Assembly: GCA_963843465.1 (NCBI GenBank)
Contig: CAWJKP010000001.1
Coordinates: 1,860,001 to 1,924,000, forward strand
DNA from: CAWJKP01 sp963843465
GTDB taxonomy: Bacteria; Planctomycetota; Planctomycetia; Pirellulales; Thermoguttaceae
Length of the DNA: 64,000 bases
Reading direction: 5' to 3'
Part shown: positions 1 through 8,645 of the stretch, piece by piece
Position numbering within the stretch: position 1 is the stretch's first letter
Layout of the letters: each line of letters begins with the position of its first letter
Translations under genes and position numbers: made by a program
The notes under the pieces: generated by a model
What the model was told of the DNA's origin: nothing
Seen by the model: the letters and a program-made list of their open reading frames with translations, nothing else
Databases searched by the model: none

Positions 1-517
1 AGGAGTCGCCGCAGGCCAGCGGCGTGTAGTCGCGGCCCAGGGTCAGCGCCAACGGCGGCTCGGGCCGGTCGCCGGCCCTCGTCGGACCGGAGAGGCCGGC
101 GTTACTCGGACCGGAGAGGCCGGCGTTACTCGGACCGGAGAGGCCGGCGTTACTCGGACCGGAGAGGCCGGCATTGCGAGGACCGGAAAGCAGGAGTCGA
201 TTCTCGCTGCCCAGCGCGGCGTCGACGGTCACGGAGAACTTCTGGAATGGCGTGCCGCCGCAGGCGTCGGTCTTCAAGCCCGCCTCGTGGAACTGCCGGG
301 CGATAAACTCGGCCGCCAGCTCGATCCCCCGGGTCTTGAGCCCCCGACCCTCCAACTCGTCGGAGGAGAGGTAGTGGTCGGCGTCGGCCAGGCGTTGCTC
401 CACGGACGGGTCATCGCCGCGGAAGACCGGCTCGTCCGCGCGGGACGTGGCCGTGAAAGTGAGAATCGTGCCGAGAACCGGCAAAAGCCGAGCAAGAACC
501 GTAGTTCGGGTTTTCAC
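1..517 (-). CDS. Exported M28-family zinc peptidase, N-terminal part (runs off the window)
   Basis: Reading from a GTG at 517, the protein begins VKTRTTVLARLLPVLG, followed by a hydrophobic stretch and an ARADEP junction typical of a Sec signal peptide. Residues about 44-75 include DHYLSSDELEGRGLKTRG and AAEFIARQFHEAGLKTD. This is the conserved N-terminal region of secreted M28 aminopeptidases, in which a protease-associated insertion and the zinc ligands follow. The zinc-binding part would lie beyond position 1, so catalysis cannot be checked. Inside the coding region is an in-frame repeat of eight residues (NAGLSGPS) copied four times. No good Shine-Dalgarno precedes the GTG. The family call rests on the DELEGRG signature and spacing. 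Confidence 0.7.
   Translation of the reverse strand, partial: MKTRTTVLARLLPVLGTILTFTATSRADEPVFRGDDPSVEQRLADADHYLSSDELEGRGLKTRGIELAAEFIARQFHEAGLKTDACGGTPFQKFSVTVDAALGSENRLLLSGPRNAGLSGPSNAGLSGPSNAGLSGPSNAGLSGPTRAGDRPEPPLALTLGRDYTPLACGDS
83..178. repeat. 24-bp tandem repeat, four copies, inside the M28 peptidase gene
   Basis: The unit CGGACCGGAGAGGCCGGCGT plus TACT repeats at 83, 107, 131 and 155; the last copy is slightly diverged and a partial copy follows. Because 24 is a multiple of three, it adds eight-residue blocks (NAGLSGPS on the minus strand) without breaking the frame. It sits in the segment between the N-terminal peptidase signature and the rest of the enzyme. Confidence 0.9.
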
Positions 518-1057
518 AGGAGGCACAGAGGTGGGTTGTACGTCCGCACGTCGAAGCACGGCCAAAAAAGCACGCACTGGGGGGAGCTGGGATTGCGTGC
601 AGACGGGAAGGTAGTCGGTAGTGGTCAGTCGGCAGCCGGTTCGCAGCGCCGGCTCCAGCCGGTCCGTTACCCGACAGCCGCCTCAAGGCGGCGCTATGAA
701 CGTTGCTTGCCACTCAATTTTTTCGGTCCAGGGCGCCGTTGTCAATACAAAAATCCCCTAGCCTTCCGGATTTTAGCCCACCTGCCCGCTCGCTTGCGCG
801 GGACGGACGGCGTAAGGAAGCTTTGCGGCTGGTTCTGAAGGCAGCGGGCTCCGTCCCGCCCCGCCGGACCCGGAACGCCACGCAGGGCGCTGCCTACTTC
901 GGGCGCTGAGACTGCCAGCCAGTGGGTCAGGCACCCCGTGCCTGACGACGGGCTTGATGCTCAACCGCTACTAGGCGACGCGGTTGCGTAGCGATAGACT
1001 GATGTTGTCAGGCACGGGGTGCCTGACCTACACGACTGTCGGCTTCAAGCTCTCCAT
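518..1057. other. Gene-free spacer with an inverted palindromic repeat
   Basis: No convincing gene lies between the M28 start and the DUF4365 stop. The palindrome GTCAGGCACCCCGTGCCTGAC (926-946) recurs in mirror form at 1007-1027. The pair could form either two small hairpins or one large one. A related half-copy (GGGGTGCCTGACC) appears near 48883. Other open frames here are short and look like chance. Confidence 0.6.
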
Positions 1058-2101
1058 TCACTCGAATAACGTGACTCGCCCTTGCTCGTTCAGGATGCCC
1101 TCAAGCTCGGCGGCCAGAGGGAGTCTGCGAAAGTCCGGATCGATAGCAAGAAATCCCCGGTACATTTCTAGCCCTTCCTTCCCTGCCCAGTAGATCGTCA
1201 AGTACATGGCGTACCAAGCGACATCCTCATTGCCGTCTAGCAATGCCCGATGGGCAACTTCCCCCATCTTCTTCTCAATGGTCGGGTCTTGACGGAGCAG
1301 GCAGTAGACATCTTGTCCGTACGCGCTCCTCTGCATGTCGTCTTGGGAAATTGAACCGAGCAGCCATCCAATTTCGTCTTCCGACCATAGCAAATGCCTA
1401 GTCACTGCGTCACAGACCGACTGCGGAATCCAGTTGCCTTTATGCCAGAAGACGTCCGGATGTGGCGTTGTGTGGGCTAGAATTAGGATTGCCAAGCGCA
1501 ACTGCTCGTCCCCGAACATTCTCAGCAAGTGTCTCAGCAGGATGAGCACACGGGGGTCCGACCGTCCGAGCCCGAAGCAGTCAAGCAGGGCGCTCACGCG
1601 GAGCGACTCGTCATCCGAGGTGAGCTGCAACAAGGGAAGGCCGGCAGACCGCATGCTTTCAAAGGTGCGGAAGCTGGGTTTGAAGTCGCTTTCGAGGGAC
1701 TGCGGCGTAAGGATGTTCTCAGCAGGAACGGGCATGCACGACGGCAGTGTCTTGTGAGGTCGTCTGAGGAACTCGCTGATGTTGCACCATCGCAGTTGGT
1801 TGTCAGCAGGGTCGTGGACGAGACCAGCGACGGGAACGCTTGACGCCCGCCAAATCTGCGCGTGTTTCTCGTCAAGCGGGATGGCATAGCCCTCGGCTCG
1901 CCGGTAGGATCTCCCGCCTTTTATCTGTACCGCCACGCACAGTCCGGTGACGACATTGCCTTCCACCAAATCGACGTAGGCATCCTTGCCGAAGTCGTTC
2001 GCCAGGTCAACCGCTTGAAAGACGCAGTTGCACGACTCGAAGAAGGTCCTTGCCGCGTTGACGGCTGCCCTCTCGGCTCTGCGGTTAGGACGCATATCCA
2101 T
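1058..2101 (-). CDS. DUF4365 domain protein, PD-(D/E)XK nuclease-like
   Basis: The protein from ATG 2101 is about 347 residues. Near the N-terminus it carries NDFGKDAYVDLVEG, then VAVQIKGGRSYRRAEGY, then SVPVAGLVHDPADNQLRW. The D...QxK arrangement is that of DUF4365, a restriction-endonuclease-like fold of unknown substrate. The C-terminal 200 residues look helical and carry no motif I know. The open frame extends upstream to 2299, but that extra part translates a palindromic repeat (LPHSLRERVGVRG), so I place the start at 2101, or at 2095 (MRPNRRAERAAV). It lies just downstream of the DUF1016 nuclease on the same strand, and the two may form a small accessory island. Confidence 0.65.
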   Translation of the reverse strand: MDMRPNRRAERAAVNAARTFFESCNCVFQAVDLANDFGKDAYVDLVEGNVVTGLCVAVQIKGGRSYRRAEGYAIPLDEKHAQIWRASSVPVAGLVHDPADNQLRWCNISEFLRRPHKTLPSCMPVPAENILTPQSLESDFKPSFRTFESMRSAGLPLLQLTSDDESLRVSALLDCFGLGRSDPRVLILLRHLLRMFGDEQLRLAILILAHTTPHPDVFWHKGNWIPQSVCDAVTRHLLWSEDEIGWLLGSISQDDMQRSAYGQDVYCLLRQDPTIEKKMGEVAHRALLDGNEDVAWYAMYLTIYWAGKEGLEMYRGFLAIDPDFRRLPLAAELEGILNEQGRVTLFE

Positions 2102-2112
2102 GGCGAAAGAAC

Positions 2113-2252
2113 GGGGGGGACGATTAAAGGGGTCAGGGGTCTTTTTTATTGGATGCCTAAAGGCGTCGGGACGCCTAAAGCGGTCGGGAGTCTTTTCTAT
2201 TTCGTCCATCGCAGTTCCCCTCACCCCAACCCTCTCCCGGAGGGAGTGGGGG
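2113..2252. repeat. GGTCnGGAGTCTTTT motif copies plus a CTCACCCC/CTCCCGGAGGG palindrome
   Basis: Around 2128-2205 the motif GGTCAGGGGTCTTTTTTAT is followed by a similar GGTCGGGAGTCTTTTCTAT. The palindromic repeat TCACCCCAACCCTCTCCCGG then occupies 2220-2252. The first motif also marks the left edge of both 766-bp repeat copies at 26252 and 27729. Confidence 0.7.
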
Positions 2253-2295
2253 AGCAGGTATCGCGCGTTCAAGGCGACCGATCCCTGCTGCTGGC

Positions 2296-3237
2296 TCATT
2301 CATCCGGCTCTTTCTTCAGGCGGTCTTCCATCTCGATCGCCCGCCGTTGTCGCTGCAACTCGGCAGCCAGTTCCGTTTCGGTGGGTAAGTAGAGCTTGTA
2401 GCGGGAGGCGAAAATCTGCTGATTATCCTCGGGCAACGTGTAACGCACGACGGCTTCGCTCTTGTCGGTGCAGAGCACAAGCCCGACCGGCGGGTTCTCG
2501 TCGGGCGCGCTGATCTCACGCTGGTAGTAGTTGACGTACATCTGCATCTGCCCGAGGTCCTGATGCGTGAGCGTGCCGACCTTCAAGTCGATCAGCACGA
2601 AGGAGCGCGTGAGCCGGTTGTAGAAAAACAGGTCGATCCAGTAGTGCTGGCCGTCGAGCGTGATGCGCTGCTGACGGGCCATGAAGGCAAAGCCTTTGCC
2701 GAGCTCCAGGAGGAACTCGCGGAGTTTGCCGATAAGGGCCTGTTCAAGGTCCGATTCGAGGTATCGCCGGCTCTGTGGCAGCCCGGTGAACTCCAGAACG
2801 TAGGGGTCTTTGATGAGGTCGCTGGGCTGCTGGATCTCATGCCCCTTCTCGGCCAGAGCCAGCACCCCTTCCCGATCCCGGCTCAGCGCCAGCCGCTCGA
2901 AAAGGAGGGAGTGAATCTGTCGCTCCAGTTCGCGGGTAGACCAGCGGGAATTGACAGCCTCGACCTCGTAGAAAGCCCGCGCCTCGGGCTTCTCCACCCG
3001 AAGAAGCAGGCGGTAGTGGGTCCAGGACAATTCTTGACGCACTGCGTCGAAAATCGGGTAAGCCAAGTAGAACGCCCGCATCATGGCAAGGTTCGATGGG
3101 TCGAACCCCTTGCCAAACTCGGACTTGAGGCGACCGGAGAGCTCCGCAATGAGGGCTTGACCGTACCCGGCCCGCGGCTGCCCTTGCTGTTCCTGCTCGA
3201 CAATAACTTGCCCAATTTCCCAGTAGGCCGCCACCAT
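2296..3237 (-). CDS. DUF1016/YhcG-type PD-(D/E)XK nuclease domain protein
   Basis: The ATG-started product is 313 residues. The N-terminal helical part (VAAYWEIGQVIVEQEQQG, then FDPSNLAMMRAFYLAYP and LSWTHYRLLLRV) is the DUF1016 N domain. The C-terminal part has YWIDLFFYNRLTRSFVLIDLK, a PD-(D/E)XK nuclease core with D and DLK residues. Family members act as putative nucleases, often in mobile or defence contexts. Homology continues upstream of this ATG: the frame stays open to a TGA at 3358-3360 and reads YERIKAILSEARAGAYRAIN, normal YhcG N-terminus. The only candidate starts there are CTG codons at 3348 or 3345, or a GTG at 3363-3365 region in another frame if one G is extra. The annotated start is therefore probably too short by about 37 residues. 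Confidence 0.8.
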   Translation of the reverse strand: MVAAYWEIGQVIVEQEQQGQPRAGYGQALIAELSGRLKSEFGKGFDPSNLAMMRAFYLAYPIFDAVRQELSWTHYRLLLRVEKPEARAFYEVEAVNSRWSTRELERQIHSLLFERLALSRDREGVLALAEKGHEIQQPSDLIKDPYVLEFTGLPQSRRYLESDLEQALIGKLREFLLELGKGFAFMARQQRITLDGQHYWIDLFFYNRLTRSFVLIDLKVGTLTHQDLGQMQMYVNYYQREISAPDENPPVGLVLCTDKSEAVVRYTLPEDNQQIFASRYKLYLPTETELAAELQRQRRAIEMEDRLKKEPDE

Positions 3238-3448
3238 CGCCGCATTGATGGCGCGATACGCCCCGGCGCGGGCCTCGCTCAGGATCGCCTTGATCCGCTC
3301 ATAGGTCTGCTGAATCCCGGACGGGGCTGAAGTGATTTCGTTCAGCAGGAAATCCTTTCACGCGGGAACTAGGCGGCGCTCGCCGGTCCTGGACCATTGC
3401 ATTCCGACCGCCCGGCCATGGACTGCCGCCATATCTTATTCCAATTCT

Positions 3449-3482
3449 CCCTCACCCCAACCATCTCCCGGAGGGAGAGTTG
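3449..3482. repeat. CTCACCCC...CTCCCGGAGGGAGA palindromic repeat (family 1)
   Basis: One of seven copies in the window of a palindromic element built on CTCTCCCGGAGGGAG flanked by CTCACCCCAACC. Others are at about 2220, 19633, 38329 (partial), 52736, 53991 and 61690. All lie at gene edges. Confidence 0.85.
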
Positions 3483-3491
3483 GCCCTGGAC

Positions 3492-4594
3492 TTACCGCCC
3501 GAGACGGCCCGCGCCCTTGCCCGATTCGGCGTCCACGGACGCGATTTCCAGCCTCAGCTTCGACGCGGAGGCGCCGGCCACGTTGAAGATCTGGGTGAAA
3601 CGGACGTGGACCACGCCATCTTTGCACTTGAAGGTCCACGTTTCCGTGGTGCCTTTGCTCTTGCGGTCCGCCGGTTCGCCGAACTTGTGGATCAACTCGT
3701 CGGCCACATAGACGCGATTGTGCTTGACCCTTCCCGAGCCGGTGCCAGAGCCGGTTGCCTGGCCCGAGCCCCATCCCGGCCGCGACCCCACTGCGGGCCC
3801 CAATCCCGAGCCCGTTGTCCCGAAGGCGTTGCCGGTCTTGTTGCCGGAGAGATTTTGCCCCGGGATGATTCCCTTGAGGAAAAAGGACTTGAGCTCATCG
3901 ACGCTGCGGGTCTCCGCGTTACTGGTTCGGTCGGCGCGGGGGTGCTTGCCGTGGGTCGTGGCCGGCATGTCGAGCCCCTCCTCTTCGGCCGGGGCGTCGG
4001 CCGCCGCGGTCTTGTCCTCGGTGGTCTTGCTCTCGGCGGTCTTGTCCTGGGCGGCTTTGGCGTGCTCCACCTGCCAGGAGGCGTTTTCGAGCCAGATGCG
4101 ATAGTTGGGGTTGGCTCGCGACGGGAAGGAGACGGCGGCCCCCGGTTCGAGGACGCTGGAGATGGCGCCCCGCCGCGGCTGGGTCGCGCCGCTCAGAGTG
4201 CCCGAGACCACCAGGACGCTATCCTTGGTGATGGCCGCGGTTTCCGCGATCGGCAGATTGATCTGGAACATGGCCGTGCGGAATTGGACCAGCGCCAGAT
4301 CGGGATTGCCGGCCGACACGTAGCTTCCCTTGGCGTAAGGGACGACGTCCTGGATCTTGAGCCGGACGCTGAGCAGCTTTCCCTTGTATTGCTGATTGAA
4401 CTTCTCCACCTCGCCGGCGGAGAGCAGCGCCCTTTTGCGCTGGTCATGTCGGCGTCGTGGCCGATCTTATCCAGCCGCGTGAGAAGGGCGTCAACCGCGC
4501 CTTTCGGCGTTGCCGCCCGGTCGTCGCCCGCGGCGCTGCCCGCCGCCACCAGCAGAAGACCCAACAAACTTACCCCTGCAACGAGCTTTGACAT
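3492..4594 (-). CDS. Exported hypothetical protein with Ala/Gly-rich linker, frame broken near 4441
   Basis: ATG 4594 opens MSKLVAGVSLLGLLLVAAG with an SAAGDD junction, a clear Sec signal peptide. That frame runs to about 4441, where the protein should continue as KRALLSAGEVEKFNQQYKGK in the next frame and then runs cleanly to a stop at 3492. Restoring one A in the AAAA run at the break joins the frames. The mature part has a helical N-terminus, a beta-rich segment (SVRLKIQDVVPYAKGSY), an acidic and Gly/Ser-rich linker, and a C-terminal domain reading VYVADELIHKFGEPADRKSK and TETWTFKCKDGVVHVRF. This last resembles small SmpA/OmlA-like folds, but I would not assign it. The role is unknown. Confidence 0.6.
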
Positions 4595-4776
4595 GTCCCG
4601 CCTCCTTTTCCCAAAAACCCCCTGGTTCCCCTCTGCCCGGATTATACCACGGCGGCGGAAGCCGTGGAAAGCAGGGTGGGCTTTAGCCCGCCACCTCGAG
4701 CTTGCCGCCCTTCCTCGCAGCCCGCGCATTTTCCGCGCCGTGTCGTAAGGGCGGGCTGAAGCCCACCCTACGTCTG
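4595..4776. repeat. Paired-arm repeat TAGGGTGGGCTTTAGCCCGCC (family 4)
   Basis: At 4670-4772 an arm reading CAGGGTGGGCTTTAGCCCGCC is followed about 60 bases later by its mirror GGCGGGCTGAAGCCCACCCT. Each arm is itself a small palindrome, so a cruciform with a loop is possible. A second copy with the same layout is at 51559-51661. No gene is visible in this gap. Confidence 0.8.
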
Positions 4777-7520
4777 CTAATCCTCATCCGGCTTATCAAG
4801 GACTGCCCAAGAAGGATAGGTGTCGTCGCGGCCGCGGCGCGAGTGCCAAAGGATACGATTCAGCGTATCCTCGTCGGCCTCGTCGACCTCGTCCAGCGGC
4901 AGGCGAAGCGAGACTTCGGCCCAGTGCCGCCGGCTGGCATCCTCGATGGCCGACAACGGTGGATTCACCCGGTCCAAGGGGATGTTGTTCTTCACCGCCT
5001 GGTAGGGCGCCAGGTCGGGCCGGTCCACGAAGCAGCTTGCCATCGCCGTGGCCGAGGCGTCCAACTGGTTCATGGGCGGCAGACCCAGGATCAACTCGAT
5101 CGTCCGCACCATGCTCGTCTGGTTGTAGTTGGTGCTGTCCACCGCGCGGCGGCGGGTGTAGGGACTGACGACCAGCGCCGCCGTACGGTGCCCGTCGATG
5201 TGGTCGAAGCCGTTCTGCGGGTCGTCTTCGACGACGAAGATGCACGTAGACGGCCAGAACCGGCCGTGGCTCACCGCCTCGACGATCCGGCCCACCGCAA
5301 GATCATTGTCGGCCACGGCGGTCTCGGGCGCCGGCATCCCCGGCCTGGTGCCCGAGGTGTGGTTGCCGGGCAGCGACATGATCAGCAGGCGAGGCAGGTC
5401 GCCTCGCTTGTCAAACTCTCGCAATTCTCGCAAGAACTGTTCGGCGCGGTATTGGTCGGAGACGACGAGCGGGAAACCGATCGCCGTGGGGCAAAGATAC
5501 GGTTCCAGCGTTCGGATCGCCGCCCGCCCGCGGATCTCGATCTTCTCGGACTTCTCCAGAAAGTCCCGATAACAGTCGAGGAAGCCGGGGCGGGCCGTGC
5601 GGGCCGCGTCTCGCCAACGGACGGTAGCCTTGGCGAACTCACCGTACACTCGCAACGTCTCGCCATGCGCCAGCACGTTGTCCCAAAGGAACCCGCTGCG
5701 GGCGTACGCCAGGGCGTCGTTTCCGTCGTAGGGATAGCTGCGGGGCCAGCCGCCGAAGGACTTCTCGACGTAGTCGGTGGCGTAGGCCTCGTCGGTCCAT
5801 TGATGCCCGTCGGCGCTGAGCACCCCGCTGCAATAGAAGTTGTCCAAGAGGACGAACTCGCGGGCCAGGCGGTGCTGGTTGGGAGTGACCTGCTCGCCGA
5901 AGATGCACAGCTCGGGATCGCCCTGTCCTTGCGGGACGTCGCCGAACACCTGGTCGTAAGTGCGGTTCTCCTTGATGATGTAGATCACGTGCTGGAAGAG
6001 CGACGGTTCTCCGTGGCGCTCGGGAACCGGGCGCGGCCGAGCGCTTTGGCGCGGCTGGGAAAGCACCGTTTCGCTTCGGCCAGCCGATTATTGGCCAACA
6101 CGGCCTGCGTGTGAGCGGCCAGTTCTTCCCGCTTGGGCAGCGGGATCAGCGATACGGTGCCCAGCGGTTCCAGCGTGTTGTAGCCCCAGATGGTCTTGCC
6201 CTGGATCTGGCGGCTGCGTTTGGCGGCCGTGGTCCGCGAGCCGATCCCCTTGATGTTGGCCACGTGAAGCATTTGCCGTTTCTCGTCCAGCACCAGCCCT
6301 GCCGGGTACCAACCGGTGGGGAAAAAGCCGAGCAAACGGCTCTTGGGCGGGTCGAAATCGATAACCGCGACGGCGTTGTTGGCGCCGTTGGAGACGTAGA
6401 GAGTTTTCCCCTCGCGGTCGAAAGCCAGGGCATTGGGCGCGCTGCCCGGCAGCAACTCCGGGGCGGGGCGGGTGGAAATCGTTTCTACGACTTCGTCGCG
6501 CCGGGTGTCAATCACGGCAACCGTATCGGCGTTGGCGCAGGCCACGGCGATGAAACGGCCATCCGCAGAAGCAGCCAAACCGCAGGCATGAGGGCCAACC
6601 ACCATTTCCCGGATCACCTGGCCCTGGACCGGATCGACCACGGAGACCGACCCCTCGGCAGCGATGTGGCAACGTGGATCGACGCGGACCGGCGGGCCGA
6701 CTCCCGAGGGGCCCGTGGTGTCGCCAGTCTCGGGCCGGCGTCCGGCCCAGTTGCTCACGTACACCTTGCCGCCCGCCAAGGCCACGTCAAAGGGCGCGTT
6801 GCCCACGGGGATCTCTCGCAGCACCCGGCCCGAGGGCAATTCGATCTCTGCCAGGGTGTTGTTCAGGTTCAAGACGGCCCAAAGCGTACCGCCGGCGTGG
6901 CCGCCGGGGCTAACGACACCGCCGGCGTGGCCGCCGGGGCTAACGACACCGCCGGCGTGGCCGCCGGGGCTAACTACGGCCAACCCGGCCGGCACCGCGT
7001 TATCCGGCTTGTCCGGCTCGCCTTTTGCGGATGCCTTCGGCCGCACGGACCAGGACCTCTTCAACTTCCCTGAGGCATCCACCGTAAAGGCGTCCACGGT
7101 GCCATGCATGTTGGACGCGAAAAGTTGCGTTCCGTCCGCGGCGAAAACGATGCCGGTAAAGCTGCCGGGATGCCGGGCGCTATCCCTGACGGTCTTGGCG
7201 TCGAGGTCGATCACCGCAACGCAGTCATGGCTGAGAACTCCCAGCCAACGTCGGTCAGGACTGATGGCCAACGCAGTCGGCCGGCCGCGCAATGCAATCT
7301 GGTCTCCCAGGGGAGACACCACCTGATTGGTCGGCACGACGGCGTGGCCGCGATCGCCGTCGCCGACGTGGAGTTGGTCGTAGTTGTCCGGCTCGACGCG
7401 TCCTTCGCCCGCGGTCTGACTCGCTTGCATCGCGCCTGGTTCTCCTGCACGGGCCAACGAGGATATGGCGAGTAGCGGAACGAGGGTTGCCGCGAGGCGC
7501 AAGGCGCGAAGAATCTTCAT
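4777..7520 (-). CDS. YncE-type beta-propeller fused to acid phosphatase/phospholipase C-like phosphoesterase, frame broken near 6066
   Basis: ATG 7520 starts MKILRALRLAATLVPLLAIS, a signal peptide ending ARAGEP. The first ~480 residues are repeated propeller blades (PTALAISPDRRWLGVLSHD, VYVSNWAGRRP, NGANNAVAVIDFDPP). The last ~420 residues begin QHVIYIIKENRTYDQVFGD and include LVVSPYTRRRAVDSTNYNQ, the phosphoesterase family signature. Many planctomycetes and other bacteria carry this propeller-phosphoesterase fusion, probably acting on phosphate esters in the periplasm. The two halves are in different frames; adding one G to the GG at 6066-6067 (CC on the plus strand) reads ...AEAKRVLSQPRQSARPRPVP without interruption. 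An indel is more likely than two genes. A 30-bp tandem repeat sits within the propeller. Confidence 0.85.
6888..6977. repeat. 30-bp tandem repeat, three copies, inside the YncE-type propeller
   Basis: The unit ACCGCCGGCGTGGCCGCCGG plus GGCTAACGAC occurs at 6888, 6918 and 6948. On the coding strand it adds VVSPGGHAGG three times, between propeller blades. The same nucleotide unit occurs once at 37645-37670 in the PQQ protein, but there it is read in a different frame. Confidence 0.9.
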
Positions 7521-7546
7521 GGCGGTGCGGGGCGAAATTGCAAATG

Positions 7547-7644
7547 GTAGGGTGGGACAAGGCCGCCGTGGCGGCCGCCGGCCCACCACCAGCCGGCAGG
7601 ATTGGTGGGCCGGCGCTCGCTTACGCGAGCTTGTCCCACCCTAC
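7547..7644. repeat. GTAGGGTGGGACAAG...CTTGTCCCACCCTAC repeat (family 2)
   Basis: Two outer inverted arms (GTAGGGTGGGACAAG and CTTGTCCCACCCTAC) enclose inner palindromic GC-rich segments containing GGTGGGCCGGCG. Full copies recur at 8479-8576 and 55642-55736, and a half copy at 40521-40563. This one lies upstream of the YncE gene start and of the Uma2 gene. Confidence 0.9.
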
Positions 7645-7649
7645 ACGCT

Positions 7650-7676
7650 GTAGGACGGATTGACAATCCGTCCTAC
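7650..7676. repeat. Short perfect hairpin GTAGGACGGATTG / CAATCCGTCCTAC
   Basis: A 27-base near-perfect palindrome (arms GTAGGACGGATTG and CAATCCGTCCTAC around one A) sits in the divergent gap between the YncE gene and the Uma2 gene. It may act as an RNA hairpin or be another repeat type; no poly-T run follows. Confidence 0.6.
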
Positions 7677-7775
7677 GGGCAGCCCCAGCCGCTCGGTTTA
7701 CCCGGACGCCGGGCCATGCTACAATTCTGGCTGGGGATCACGGTTGAGTTCCTTGCGTCCGCGAGGCTAATAGTT

Positions 7776-8445
7776 ATGACCACGGTTGAGCTATCCAGGT
7801 CGCCGCGGCGAGTTGTGCTCCAGGGGGTGCGCTGGGAAGTTTACCAGGAATTGCGCAACCTTCCCGAGAACGACCACGTCCGCATGACCTACGACGAGGG
7901 GGTCTTGGAAATGATGTCGCCGTCCGCTCTGCACGAACACTGGAGCGATCTGATCGGGCGGTTGATCGGCGTATGGACGCTGGAGCTTTCCATCGACATT
8001 ATGAGCTGCGGGAGCATGACTGTCAGCCGCAAGGATCTTCAGAAGGGCTTCGAGCCGGACAAGTGCTACTACGTCGAGCACGAGCCGCAGATGCGGCGCA
8101 AGTTTGCCGAGGACGCGCGGGCTGAGCTGGATTTCAAGGTCGATCCGCCGCCGGACCTGGCCATCGAGGTCGACGTTCAGCAGGAGTTCCGTTGGCAAAC
8201 GGAAATTGTACGCTGCCTTCGGCGTGCCCGAGGTCTGGCGGTACGACGGGCAACGACTCGAAGTCTTGACGCTCGGGCCGGAGCAGGGATACCTTCCCAG
8301 TGCCAAGAGCCTTTGCTTTCCGGGAATCCCCTTGGACGAAATGACCCGGATCCTGGGACGGATGAACACCGAGAGCGAGACGGTGCTGGTCCGGTCCTTT
8401 CGCGACCATGTCCGCCGGGAGATCGTGCGGGACTTGCCGTCGTAA
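7776..8445 (+). CDS. Uma2-family (DUF820) endonuclease-like protein, frame broken near 8178
   Basis: From ATG 7776 the protein reads MTTVELSRSPRRVVLQGVRW, then GVLEMMSPSALHEHWSDLIG and PDLAIEVDV. These are hallmarks of Uma2/DUF820, a PD-(D/E)XK fold with the D...E(V)D core. The frame then slips, and the expected continuation SRSSVGKRKLYAAFGVPEVW is in the next frame, ending at 8445. Removing one base in GTTC near 8178 gives VDVSRSSVGKRKLYAAFG, as in family members. Uma2 proteins are abundant in planctomycetes and cyanobacteria; their targets are unknown. There is no clear Shine-Dalgarno. Confidence 0.8.
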
Positions 8446-8478
8446 GCGTCGTGGCGGTGCGGAGCGAAAGTGAAGATG

Positions 8479-8576
8479 GTAGGGTGGGACAAGGCCGCTC
8501 TGGCGGCCGCCGGCCCACCAGGGTCCGGCAGGATTGGTGGGCCGGCGCTCGCCTAGGCGAGCTTGTCCCACCCTAC
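8479..8576. repeat. GTAGGGTGGGACAAG repeat, second copy (family 2)
   Basis: Same structure as the copy at 7547-7644: outer inverted arms with a central GGTGGGCCGGCG palindrome. It separates the Uma2 gene from the convergent Hsp70 gene. Confidence 0.9.
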
Positions 8577-8645
8577 AAGCTTGAACGGCGAGCAGACGTT
8601 GTCGGTGCGCAAGTCCCGCTCGGCAAGCGGGACCTGCGGAAACGC

